A stretch of 21,333 nt of DNA from assembly GCA_021812785.1 (NCBI GenBank), contig JAKAMR010000045.1:1-21333 (forward strand), in the 5' to 3' direction. Source of the stretch: Nitrospirota bacterium. Its GTDB lineage: Bacteria; Nitrospirota; Thermodesulfovibrionia; Thermodesulfovibrionales; JdFR-88. The notes under the pieces were generated by a model. It ran no database searches. It was not told the origin of the DNA and was given only the letters and a program-made list of their open reading frames with translations. The position numbers and the translations under genes were made by a program. The first letter of the stretch is position 1. Every line of letters starts with the position of its first letter. Shown here in pieces: positions 14,202 through 21,191 of the stretch.

Positions 14202-15030
14202 TCTTTTGATACTACTTACAGTCATCAGTGGCATTGCCGCCGCGGATGCCATCTTCCCGGCGGGTCCGGGCACCAAGCGCGGCTGGTGGTGGTATCAGAA
14301 GGAGCCGGTGAAGCAAAAAGAAAAGAAAAAGGGGCCTGAAAAGACGCCTGCGGCGACTGTGCCCGATTTGAAGAACTATACGATGAAGGAGCTTTGGGAC
14401 ATGCCACCCTCAAAGTTCAAGCCGCTTATGAACGCGCTTTTGGATAAGGCCATCCAGGACCCGACCGTCTCAAACGTGCGCGACTACTACGTGGTCCTGG
14501 ACATCGCAAGGAGGAAGTCCCTTGCCTTTACGAACGTGGCGGCCTACGTCTGGCAGAAATATCCCGGCCTTTCTACGGCCAAGGACTATCCCGTGGCCGC
14601 CCCCGGGCGAAACGCGATGTTCTCCGAACAGTATTCAGACGTGGAGCGCACGATAGAGGCCGCGAGGGACGATTTCGCGCTCCTTTATTTCTACTCCCCT
14701 ACCTGACCCTACTGCAGGGCGCAGGACGGGATCCTACGGTATTTCGAGGCGACCTACGGCTGGGAGATAAAGGGCATCGTCCTTGCGGACAACCCCGGAC
14801 TTGCAGCAAGGCTCGGGGTGGACACAACCCCGTCTCTCATTCTCATCAAAAAGGGAAATGAAGGGTTCATTCCCATCTCGACCGGGGTCATGACGCTTGA
14901 AGACATAGAAGAGAGGCTCTACAGGGGTATAAAGTTCCTTGGCGGCGAGACCACGCCCCAGAACTGGAGCCTATACGATTTTCAAAAAGGACAGGGATAC
15001 GATACAAAAATCCCTCTGGAAGGGAGGTAA
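14167..15030 (+). CDS. traF: F-type TraF, thioredoxin-fold pilus assembly protein; probable selenoprotein (Sec180, UPYC)
   Basis: TraF is a periplasmic thioredoxin-fold protein of F-type pilus assembly. The frame starts at GTG 14167 with a signal peptide (about 5-26) and runs to TAA at 15028-15030. It contains one internal TGA at 14704-14706 (codon 180). With the TGA read through, the product is 287 residues, a normal TraF size. The TGA sits in L-Y-F-Y-S-P-T-[U]-P-Y-C183, exactly where homologues have the first Cys of C-P-Y-C. Downstream sequence is clearly TraF: a thioredoxin-like V-D-T-T-P-S-L-I-L with the predicted cis-Pro at 222, and a C-terminal helix. A SECIS-like hairpin follows at the right distance. 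Selenocysteine is therefore the best reading. A sequencing error or a nonsense mutation is the alternative. The traH ribosome binding site lies inside its last codons. Confidence 0.87.
14704..14706 (+). other. In-frame TGA read as selenocysteine (Sec180 of TraF)
   Basis: This is the only stop codon in the traF frame between 14167 and 15028. It replaces the first Cys of the redox motif, giving U-P-Y-C. Cys to Sec is the typical exchange in redox selenoproteins, and a TGC or TGT Cys codon differs from TGA by one base. Confidence 0.78.
14720..14738 (+). promoter_or_regulatory. Candidate bacterial SECIS hairpin in traF
   Basis: The arms CGCAGGA (14720-14726) and TCCTACG (14732-14738) pair with six Watson-Crick pairs and one C.A mismatch (14722/14736). 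The 5-base loop is CGGGA (14727-14731) and has G at its second position. Twenty bases separate the TGA from the loop. Bacterial SECIS elements lie just downstream of the UGA, with a small apical loop carrying a G in its first two positions; in E. coli fdhF the spacing is about 18. The stem is short, so the fold needs calculation. Confidence 0.6.
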
Positions 15031-15031
15031 T

Positions 15032-16486
15032 ATGAAAAAGATCGTAGCGATAATTTTGCTTGCGGCGATAACCATGATATGTGCAGGGCAAAAAAGCGCC
15101 CGCGCCGGCTGGGTGGACGACTGGCTTCAGGAGAAGACGGTCTCCTCACCTGATTACCTGGCGGGACAGAAGAGAGGGTATTTTACCGGAGGCAGCTTTG
15201 ACGCCAGGTGGTACCAGGGGCAAAACGACTACCTGTTTTCCGTAGAGCCTCCAAAGTTCAAGGCCGGCTGCGGAGGCATAGACGCCTTCATGGGCGGCTT
15301 TTCGTTCATGAATTTCAACTACCTGGTAAAAAAGCTCCAAAGCATTCTTACGGCCGCGCCGGCGATGGCCTTCGACCTTGCGCTCAGCACCTACTGCCCG
15401 CAGTGTTCGACCATCCTTGGAAAGTTCGAAAACATCTCGGACAAGCTAAACGGCCTGCAGTTCAACGACTGCACGGCCTCGAAGGCGGTAGTGGCGCAGC
15501 TCATGGGCCCATACACCAGAAACTCCGGCCAGTACGAGCACGCGCTCTCCGATTATGCGGCAAGCCAAGGCTGGACAAGCCTCTGGCAGGACATAAAGCA
15601 GGCCACAAGCTCAGCGGGCGACATCGCTGCGGCCCCAAACACAAGCGGAACCCCGAACTTAAGCGGGATGTACTCCGGCTGCCCGCAGGACGTGAAAAAC
15701 CTGTTCCTTACGCAGGGCTCCCTTCTGGACCACCTCCGGGCGCAATTCGGGGGCGGCTCCGCGGACTATATAGCCCTTCTTCGGGGCTTCATTGGCGACG
15801 TCGACTTCTCCGCGGACAAGACTGGCATTATTTACCCGTCTCCAATTGGGCCCTGCGATACGAACCTTAGAAAAAGCGTGGACAACTTCATCGCTGGAAA
15901 CACGGAGGCCAAGTCCGACAGCGGCACTTGCGCCCCTCTTCCAGACGTCAACGCCAATTTGGAAACCTGGGCCGCAAACACGATGACAGGCATCATCGGC
16001 CAGATGGAGGCCCAGGGCCGCTTGACCTCCGATCAGGTGGATTTTTTAAGGCAGATCCCGCTTCCCATGGAGCTGATCCTGAAATACGCCGTCAGCACCA
16101 GCCAGGAGGCCGCGATGGCCTCGGAGTTTTCCACTATTGCCGCCAAGGCGTATGCGTATGCCATGATGGCCGACCTGGACCACAACGCCCAGGTCCTGAT
16201 AGACAAGGGCCTGATAGTCGCCCGCGACGAGCCAAGCTCTGTCGCAAACACCTCCGCAAACAGGTGTGACGTCCACCTTCTGGCTACAAGCCCGGTGCTC
16301 CTGGATTACAAAAAAAGACTGGATGTGATGCAGACCGCGCTCGCCCAGGACTATACGAAATGGGCATCGAGCCTTTATGCTCTGCAGTCGCTCGGGCGCA
16401 GGCTTGAGGAATTCAACGCCCAGGCGTACAGGAATCTTAGCGAGAAGTTCAACCCCTCGCTTGCCGAAAGGGCGGTCGGGGAATAG
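15032..16486 (+). CDS. traH: Conjugative transfer pilus assembly protein TraH
   Basis: TraH is a periplasmic/outer-membrane-associated protein required for F pilus extension and retraction. I place the start at the ATG at 15032, preceded by AGGGAGG (15021-15027), rather than at in-frame codons further upstream inside traF. The product is 484 residues (458 in F), with a signal peptide ending at S-A-R-A near residue 26. Family features include G-W-V-D-D-W, F-K-A-G-C-G-G-I-D-A-F-M-G-G-F-S-F, and the conserved C-P-Q-C at 122-125. The C-terminal part is mostly helical, as expected. Its several Cys residues make it a likely substrate for TraF. Confidence 0.95.
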   Translation: MKKIVAIILLAAITMICAGQKSARAGWVDDWLQEKTVSSPDYLAGQKRGYFTGGSFDARWYQGQNDYLFSVEPPKFKAGCGGIDAFMGGFSFMNFNYLVKKLQSILTAAPAMAFDLALSTYCPQCSTILGKFENISDKLNGLQFNDCTASKAVVAQLMGPYTRNSGQYEHALSDYAASQGWTSLWQDIKQATSSAGDIAAAPNTSGTPNLSGMYSGCPQDVKNLFLTQGSLLDHLRAQFGGGSADYIALLRGFIGDVDFSADKTGIIYPSPIGPCDTNLRKSVDNFIAGNTEAKSDSGTCAPLPDVNANLETWAANTMTGIIGQMEAQGRLTSDQVDFLRQIPLPMELILKYAVSTSQEAAMASEFSTIAAKAYAYAMMADLDHNAQVLIDKGLIVARDEPSSVANTSANRCDVHLLATSPVLLDYKKRLDVMQTALAQDYTKWASSLYALQSLGRRLEEFNAQAYRNLSEKFNPSLAERAVGE

Positions 16487-16497
16487 GAGATAAAGAT

Positions 16498-19400
16498 TTG
16501 AAAAGATTTCTTGGTATAGGGCTCGCCCTGGCGGCCGTGTTCATCCTTCTTCCCACGCCCGCGCACGCGGCATGGGAGTACTACACCTACGGGGGCTTCG
16601 ACTCTGTGCTGCCGGCCTGGCAGCGCGTAGCGCTCATCTTCAGTGACAGCAACTATAATTCCCTGTTCTTCCCAATCGTCGTTCTTGGAATATTCTGCGC
16701 GATCGTGGTCCTCTATCTAAAATTACTGGGCGGCGCCAATGTGGGCGGCCCCATGTCCTGGGCTGTGCCCGTAGGCATAGGGATAATCCTTTACCTGGGG
16801 CTTGTGGTGCCCAAGGACAGCCTCATGATTTACGATCCGGTAATGAACGAGGGGCCGGTCGAGGTAAGCGGCATCCCTCTGGGGATCGCGGCCATGGCGG
16901 GATCCCTGAACGAGATACAAAACGGCCTTATAGACATCATAGATACCTCCTCGGATCCCGTGGAACTTTATCAGCAAAACGCCGGGGGCGAGGGGTTTAA
17001 TATACTGCTTCAGACAGGGCAGGAATCCCTGCAGATCCCTCCCGAGCTTGAGGGCTCGATCCAGCAATACACGAAGGACTGCCTCCTCTTCGAGCTCACG
17101 CGGCCGGGGACAACGCTTACGCCCTCGGAGCTTGCAAGCAGCACGGATTTCAGGACGGACTACGCGAAGGCGGCAAGCCCCGCGATCTACACGGTCTCCT
17201 ATATCTCAAACTCCGTGGGGGACACGATGACCTGCCAGGATGCGTGGAGCGCGATAAACGGCGCCGTCAGCTCCTCCTCGACGTGGACGAACGACATAAA
17301 CAACATCTGCGCCCAGTCCGGATACGACCCCACCATCCCGGCCGAGCTTCAAAAATGCAAAGATCTTGCGGCGAGCACAAGCGAATGGATATGGGGCTCC
17401 AATTACCCCCTCCAGAACCTGGCAATGCAGAGCGCCTTTACGCAGGCGATAGAGGAGACGTTCAACAACGCCTCCCCGGACCAGGCCATCCAGACTCTGG
17501 CCGCGAGGCAAACTGGCAGCGACTGGCTCTCCGCGGGCCTCGCTGGCAACACATGGATACCCGTCATCATGGCCGCCATGACCACCCTGGCCATAGCGAT
17601 ACTGCCTTTTCTCATAATGTTTCTGCCCACACCGCTTTTTGGCAAGGTGATCTCCCTCATCGCAGGTATTTTCATCTGGCTTACTGCCTGGGGAGTGATA
17701 GACGCCATAATACACAGTTTTGGCGTGGACTACGCCCGGCACGCCGCCCAGCAGCTCCAAGCATTCAATCTGGGAGTGAAATCCATAAGCTATTTCCCTA
17801 CCTTCGGCATGAAGACGCTCGCTGCCTTCGGCAACATGAGGTGGTTTGGCCTCATGCTGGCCACGGTAATCACGGGCATGCTGGTCAGGTTCGGCGGCTC
17901 CGCCCTGGCCCATCTGGCAGGCGGACTTACGGCAGGCGCCGCGGCCGGGGGCTCTACAGCCGGACGGATGGAGATGGACCCGCAGGCAAAAGGCGGTAAG
18001 GTAGAGGGCGAGGCCAAAGGCTTTGGCCTCCAGGAGTCCATCGGAGGGTCGAACATGGAGATGCGGCAGATATTTGATTCTTACAGGAACCGTAGCCTGA
18101 AAGGCCTGTCGGAGGGCGCGGCGCTAGGAGGGCCCGGTGCCTCCATGCTGTCTGGAGAGGCGCAGGGAGCCGCAGAGCGGGGCACAGGAGAGCTTTACAG
18201 CCGGTTTGAAGACCAGTTCGGCGGCGAATATGCCGGTGCGCCGGGACAGCTTCAGGACGCTAGAGCGGAGAACTGGGCCGCTGGCCGCCCTGGGGCGCTA
18301 AAGCCGCTCCAGAACCTGGACGCCCTGGGCGCAAACGCCATCCCCACGCTGATTTCCGCCGGGGCCGTCGGAGTGAGCAGGCAGGTGGCCGACGAGCAGG
18401 CGCTGGCCCAAGTGGCCAAAAGCCAGGGCAAGTCGGTCATAGGCCTGGAGCGTGATCTCTCAGAGGGGAAACTGGAGTCGACCGTGGGCGCCATAAACAC
18501 CTATGGCAGGCTCACCGGGGCCAAGTCTTTCGACCAGGCGGCTGCGGGATATTTTGCGACCATGGGGCGGGTAGCCGGGGCTGGGACCACGGGCTCCGCG
18601 GCTGGCCTGGAGGAGATAGGGCCTGAAGGACTGGCCTTCAAGACGGAAAGGGAAATGGAAAACGAATATGCCAAGTTCCGCATGCTTGATGCGGCCGCCA
18701 GGGCCCAGGGACTGACCCCAATGGAGTTTCTGGAAGCCCACCGCGGGGCCGGGATATCCTTTGCCGACTCGAAGGCAAACGGTGTGGCTACCATAACGAT
18801 GTCTGCGGACGGCAAGCCCCTGATGTCCACCTCCAGGATGAACCTGGACTCCGCCCAATTGAAGACCTTCGCTAAGGAACTGGACAAGCCGGGCACGACC
18901 TACGCGGGAAGGGCGCTGCTGGCCGCGGCCGAGAAAGGGGAAGGGGCGGCGATCACGATGAATACGGACTCCGCCGGGAACATAGTCTCGATGAGCGCCG
19001 AGTCCGGAGGCAAGGCGATCCTTGACAACTACTCGATCGGCAAGACCGGCTATACGAACGCCTACAACGCCCTTACCACGGTCAACAAGGGTCTCCAGGA
19101 GAAATCCGGCACTTTCGTGCAAACCGGGTCCGATATAGAGAACAAGGACGTCAACAAGAACATCATAGGCCACGGCACGGTATTTGACGATACCGCCTTC
19201 CAGATGGCCCTGCGCGGGGACCACGCCCTCGTCCACCAGGTTACCAACCCATACCTTAGCGGCGCGGCCCAGGACGCCGAAATAGCCGCTATGGTAGCGC
19301 CTCTTGCCAAGGCGGCCGGGCAGTTTGCAAAAAGATCCGGAGTTTCAATGGATTATACAAAAGGCGATGCTAAGCTCTCTGTTGGCGCGGGTGGCGGACT

Positions 19401-19749
19401 GATATTTAAAGCGAGCATGGGCGCGACAGGTTCTGTGGGCGGGCAAAGGGAAGATGAGAAAAATACAAATCTGGTAGCGCAGCAGTATGAAATGGTGGTG
19501 CGTAACGCGCTTGGCGAGGCAAAGGAAAAAGGATTTAAACGGCAGCAGACAGACGCTCTGCTTTCCGAAAGGCTGCAAGACTTTACAACCGCTTTCCAAA
19601 AAAATGTCGAGGCTGCCAATCCCGAGAAATTCGGAACAAGCTCTGTAGGGGCGGCGTTAAAAAGCGCTAAAGAAAAAATAGATTCAGCGAATGTACCGGG
19701 GAACCCAATTATAACTGGCTCCGAGAGAGGAGAGATTAATTCAGAATAA
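16498..19749 (+). CDS. traG: Mating-pair stabilisation and pilus assembly protein TraG
   Basis: TraG is a large inner-membrane protein. Its N-terminal part is needed for pilus assembly, and its C-terminal part for mating-pair stabilisation and, in F, entry exclusion. The 1083-residue product starts with TTG behind AGGAGA (16485-16490). The N-terminus has a signal-like segment ending in A-H-A, W-E-Y-Y-T-Y-G-G, transmembrane helices at about 54-77 and 82-101, and three more at about 350-375, 382-405 and 449-467. From about residue 485 on it is a long, soluble Gly/Ala-rich periplasmic domain. The length is above that of F TraG (938). From about 19330 the DNA becomes more AT-rich and codon use shifts (more AAT, CGG, GAA), which suggests a recombined C-terminus. 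Confidence 0.94.
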   Translation: MKRFLGIGLALAAVFILLPTPAHAAWEYYTYGGFDSVLPAWQRVALIFSDSNYNSLFFPIVVLGIFCAIVVLYLKLLGGANVGGPMSWAVPVGIGIILYLGLVVPKDSLMIYDPVMNEGPVEVSGIPLGIAAMAGSLNEIQNGLIDIIDTSSDPVELYQQNAGGEGFNILLQTGQESLQIPPELEGSIQQYTKDCLLFELTRPGTTLTPSELASSTDFRTDYAKAASPAIYTVSYISNSVGDTMTCQDAWSAINGAVSSSSTWTNDINNICAQSGYDPTIPAELQKCKDLAASTSEWIWGSNYPLQNLAMQSAFTQAIEETFNNASPDQAIQTLAARQTGSDWLSAGLAGNTWIPVIMAAMTTLAIAILPFLIMFLPTPLFGKVISLIAGIFIWLTAWGVIDAIIHSFGVDYARHAAQQLQAFNLGVKSISYFPTFGMKTLAAFGNMRWFGLMLATVITGMLVRFGGSALAHLAGGLTAGAAAGGSTAGRMEMDPQAKGGKVEGEAKGFGLQESIGGSNMEMRQIFDSYRNRSLKGLSEGAALGGPGASMLSGEAQGAAERGTGELYSRFEDQFGGEYAGAPGQLQDARAENWAAGRPGALKPLQNLDALGANAIPTLISAGAVGVSRQVADEQALAQVAKSQGKSVIGLERDLSEGKLESTVGAINTYGRLTGAKSFDQAAAGYFATMGRVAGAGTTGSAAGLEEIGPEGLAFKTEREMENEYAKFRMLDAAARAQGLTPMEFLEAHRGAGISFADSKANGVATITMSADGKPLMSTSRMNLDSAQLKTFAKELDKPGTTYAGRALLAAAEKGEGAAITMNTDSAGNIVSMSAESGGKAILDNYSIGKTGYTNAYNALTTVNKGLQEKSGTFVQTGSDIENKDVNKNIIGHGTVFDDTAFQMALRGDHALVHQVTNPYLSGAAQDAEIAAMVAPLAKAAGQFAKRSGVSMDYTKGDAKLSVGAGGGLIFKASMGATGSVGGQREDEKNTNLVAQQYEMVVRNALGEAKEKGFKRQQTDALLSERLQDFTTAFQKNVEAANPEKFGTSSVGAALKSAKEKIDSANVPGNPIITGSERGEINSE

Positions 19750-19775
19750 TGGATTAATCGTCATGGTGAAAAATA

Positions 19776-19964
19776 TTGCCAGGCATATTCCGGAAAGTAG
19801 AGTCGGTAAAAATATCCTCTTCGGGCATTTCCACGTTGTATTTCCCTGACCTCTTCTGCAACGGCCTGACAACCAGAAAGAAGAAGCCCGCGAATATTCC
19901 TATTATTATGAGCGTTGCTGTCATTTTTTTTATCCTTTTCCTTCTGATTCTGAAATACCATTAG
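19776..19964 (+). CDS. Possible small membrane protein downstream of traG (unrecognised)
   Basis: I do not recognise this 62-residue ORF. It starts with TTG, has GGTGA about 6 bases before it, and ends with a basic patch (R-K-K-K) followed by a clear hydrophobic helix of about 20 residues at the C-terminus (Ile/Val/Phe/Leu). The position just after traG is where F carries traS, the inner-membrane entry-exclusion protein. However, TraS is larger (about 150 residues) and has several helices, so the analogy is positional only. The stretch 19750-20086 otherwise shows no gene and no convincing terminator. Confidence 0.28.
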   Translation: MPGIFRKVESVKISSSGISTLYFPDLFCNGLTTRKKKPANIPIIMSVAVIFFILFLLILKYH

Positions 19965-20086
19965 CTGATCTGCGATGTCAAGAGTTTTTTGGAAAAAGCC
20001 AGGGAAAAGGCGTGAAAATGTGATAAAGCGCACAAAAGAAACGGCTTTTAAAGGACTCGTATTTTCAGTGGCGCTGACACCGATTA

Positions 20087-20392
20087 TTACCCTGCATGTG
20101 AAGCCATTCCAGCATGACGGAGCACCCCTTTGAGGGATTTGCGGAGGTCCTTCATCTGCCATAAATCATATGCAGCCTGCATGTTCAGCCAGGTCTCCGC
20201 AGTCGAGCCAAAGACAATTTCAAGCCTCAGCGCCATTTCAGGCGCAATGGCCCCGCGTCCATTGATTATTTTGGAAACGGTCTTCCGCGCGACTCCAAGG
20301 CGTTTGGCGGCATCAGTGACCGTCATCCCCATGGGTTCAAGCCACAGTTCCTTTAAAACCTCGCCCGGATGGGACGGATTATGCATCGCCAT
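20087..20392 (-). CDS. higA: HigA family antitoxin, XRE-type helix-turn-helix
   Basis: HigA neutralises the HigB mRNA interferase and represses the operon. The 101-residue product is a typical HigA: it opens with [11 protein letters not shown], then a helix-turn-helix core ([20 protein letters not shown]), then A-P-E-M-A-L-R-L-E and [11 protein letters not shown]. The ATG has an excellent AGGAGG 8 bases upstream, lying in the 11-base gap after higB. Toxin-first gene order is the hallmark of higBA. Such modules stabilise plasmids and integrative elements, which fits the neighbouring tra operon. Confidence 0.95.
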   Translation of the reverse strand: MAMHNPSHPGEVLKELWLEPMGMTVTDAAKRLGVARKTVSKIINGRGAIAPEMALRLEIVFGSTAETWLNMQAAYDLWQMKDLRKSLKGVLRHAGMASHAG

Positions 20393-20403
20393 AATTTATC
20401 CTC

Positions 20404-20682
20404 CTAATGGTAATCCTCATAATTGACAACCTCGGCATTTCCGGCGGCAAATCGGAATGTGATCCGCCAGTTGGCTTGCACCGTTACCGCCCAAATGTCC
20501 TTTTTGTCCCCTTTCAATCTGTGCAGCCCCAGGCCGGGAGCATCCATACCCTTCGCGTCCGTTGCCGCATCAAGGAGAGTGAGAATCAGCCTCAGTTTTT
20601 TGGCATGGACAGCCTTAATCCCTGAGATGTTGCCGGTCCGGTAAAACTTCTCCAATCCCTTGTGCGCGAAGGACCTGATCAC
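20404..20682 (-). CDS. higB: HigB family toxin (RelE superfamily mRNA interferase)
   Basis: HigB cleaves mRNA at the ribosome. The 92-residue product has the full family pattern: M-I-R-S-F-x-H-K-G-L-E-K-F at the start, H-A-K-K-L-R-L-I-L, L-D-A-A-T, L-H-x-L-K-G-D, W-x-V-T-V-x-x-N-W-R-I-T-F-R-F and a terminal N-Y-E-D-Y-H. The start is GTG at 20682, which fits the conserved M-I-R-S-F. There is no ribosome binding site in front of it, and the promoter -10 box ends only 5 bases upstream, so the transcript seems leaderless. It is the first gene of the operon, followed by higA. Confidence 0.95.
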   Translation of the reverse strand: MIRSFAHKGLEKFYRTGNISGIKAVHAKKLRLILTLLDAATDAKGMDAPGLGLHRLKGDKKDIWAVTVQANWRITFRFAAGNAEVVNYEDYH

Positions 20683-20687
20683 TGGTT

Positions 20688-20716
20688 ATTGTAACCTTAA
20701 AGGTTACAAATGTCAA
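20688..20716 (-). promoter_or_regulatory. Sigma-70-type promoter of higBA
   Basis: On the minus strand, TTGACA (20716-20711) and TACAAT (20693-20688) are separated by 17 bases. The -35 is a perfect consensus and the -10 differs at one position. The predicted transcription start falls on or next to the GTG of higB at 20682. A second TTGACA lies 20 bases further upstream (20736-20731) with no clear matching -10. Confidence 0.75.
20690..20708. promoter_or_regulatory. Perfect 19-base inverted repeat, probable HigA operator
   Basis: TGTAACCTT-A-AAGGTTACA is a perfect 9-base inverted repeat around one central base. It covers the spacer and part of the -10 box of the higBA promoter, so bound HigA would block RNA polymerase. 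HigA proteins are known to autoregulate through palindromes of this kind. Confidence 0.78.
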
Positions 20717-20719
20717 TCT

Positions 20720-20923
20720 CTCGTGAGGACTGTCAAGATCCGGCCGGGTCGTGGAAAATCCCATGCGCGGGTCCGCCGCAACGGATGTCGGCGTACACTG
20801 CCGGACGACCGGGCCCCACAGGGGCATGACCCACTCACGCCCCGCCTAGGCGGGACTATGCCGCCCGCTCTCGCTGAGCCCCGAACAAGCCGGGACTTGG
20901 CTCGATGATCCGCCGGATACGGC
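20720..20923. other. GC-rich non-coding stretch with two hairpin-forming palindromes
   Basis: I find no convincing gene here. It contains GCCCC-ACA-GGGGC (20813-20825) and the perfect palindrome CCCGCCTAGGCGGG (20841-20854). Neither is followed by a T run on either strand, so they do not look like ordinary terminators. The overlapping open frames on both strands look like artefacts of high GC. Confidence 0.35.
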
Positions 20924-21169
20924 ATGATCCACGGCGTCATATTCTTGGTTGCGGGTTTTCTTTCTGCTATGACAAGCACGCGGGAGCGCATTCCCATGGT
21001 GATCATCGTAAACAAGATAAACGGCAAGTGCGTGGTCTTCGGCTTCTCGCGCGAGCAGGCGGGCTTGGACGATAGCCTCTATCCATATGTTGTCCTTTTT
21101 AATGGAGCAGTGAGGCCAAAATACGCTCACTTGTATAACCTGTGCGAGGGAGGCATTATGCCGAGATGA
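20924..21169 (+). CDS. Possible small ORF, unrecognised
   Basis: The frame encodes 81 residues from ATG 20924, or 57 from ATG 20997, where GGAG lies about 9 bases upstream. From 20997 the third codon positions are mostly G or C for the first 30 codons, like the tra genes, and the protein looks natural (V-N-K-I-N-G-K-C-V-V-F-G-F and D-D-S-L-Y-P-Y-V-V-L-F). No family is recognised. It could be a remnant of a larger gene. An opposite-strand frame at 20846-21130 is an alternative but looks less natural. Confidence 0.35.
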   Translation: MIHGVIFLVAGFLSAMTSTRERIPMVIIVNKINGKCVVFGFSREQAGLDDSLYPYVVLFNGAVRPKYAHLYNLCEGGIMPR

Positions 21170-21179
21170 ACTATAAAAT

Positions 21180-21191
21180 AGTAGTACTACT
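21180..21191. repeat. 12-base perfect palindrome in an AT-rich spot
   Basis: AGTAGTACTACT is a perfect palindrome. It directly follows TATAAAATA (21172-21180), which resembles a -10 box, but no good -35 lies 16-18 bases before it. It may be an operator. The rest of 21170-21333 holds only a 19-codon open frame from ATG 21277 to the right edge, too short to assign. Confidence 0.4.

Noticed and set aside
14704..14706. TGA in traF as Trp from a reassigned genetic code
   Set aside because: Other genes in the window (traK, traB, the first traN) end naturally in TGA next to the start of the following gene, Trp is encoded by TGG throughout, and the position is a conserved catalytic Cys, not Trp.
14167..14706. 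traF as a truncated pseudogene ending at the TGA
   Set aside because: There is no frameshift or decay after the TGA, the remaining 107 codons keep thioredoxin-like features and codon use, and the stop falls exactly on the redox residue. A simple nonsense mutation remains possible but is less likely.
14707..14719. CCCT/AGGG hairpin directly after the TGA as the SECIS
   Set aside because: Its loop lies only 4 bases after the TGA, too close for known bacterial SECIS geometry. The hairpin at 14720-14738 fits better.
17206..17913. Minus-strand open frame opposite traG (another lies at 18460-19236)
   Set aside because: These are mirror frames of GC-rich traG coding sequence without protein-like features.
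19761..20162. Minus-strand 133-codon frame between traG and higA
   Set aside because: It overlaps the 3' end of higA in another frame, and the translation shows no domain-like pattern.
20846..21130. Minus-strand 94-codon frame near the right edge
   Set aside because: Its composition looks like an antisense shadow, and the plus-strand frame at 20997-21169 has better codon third-position bias. Neither is strong.
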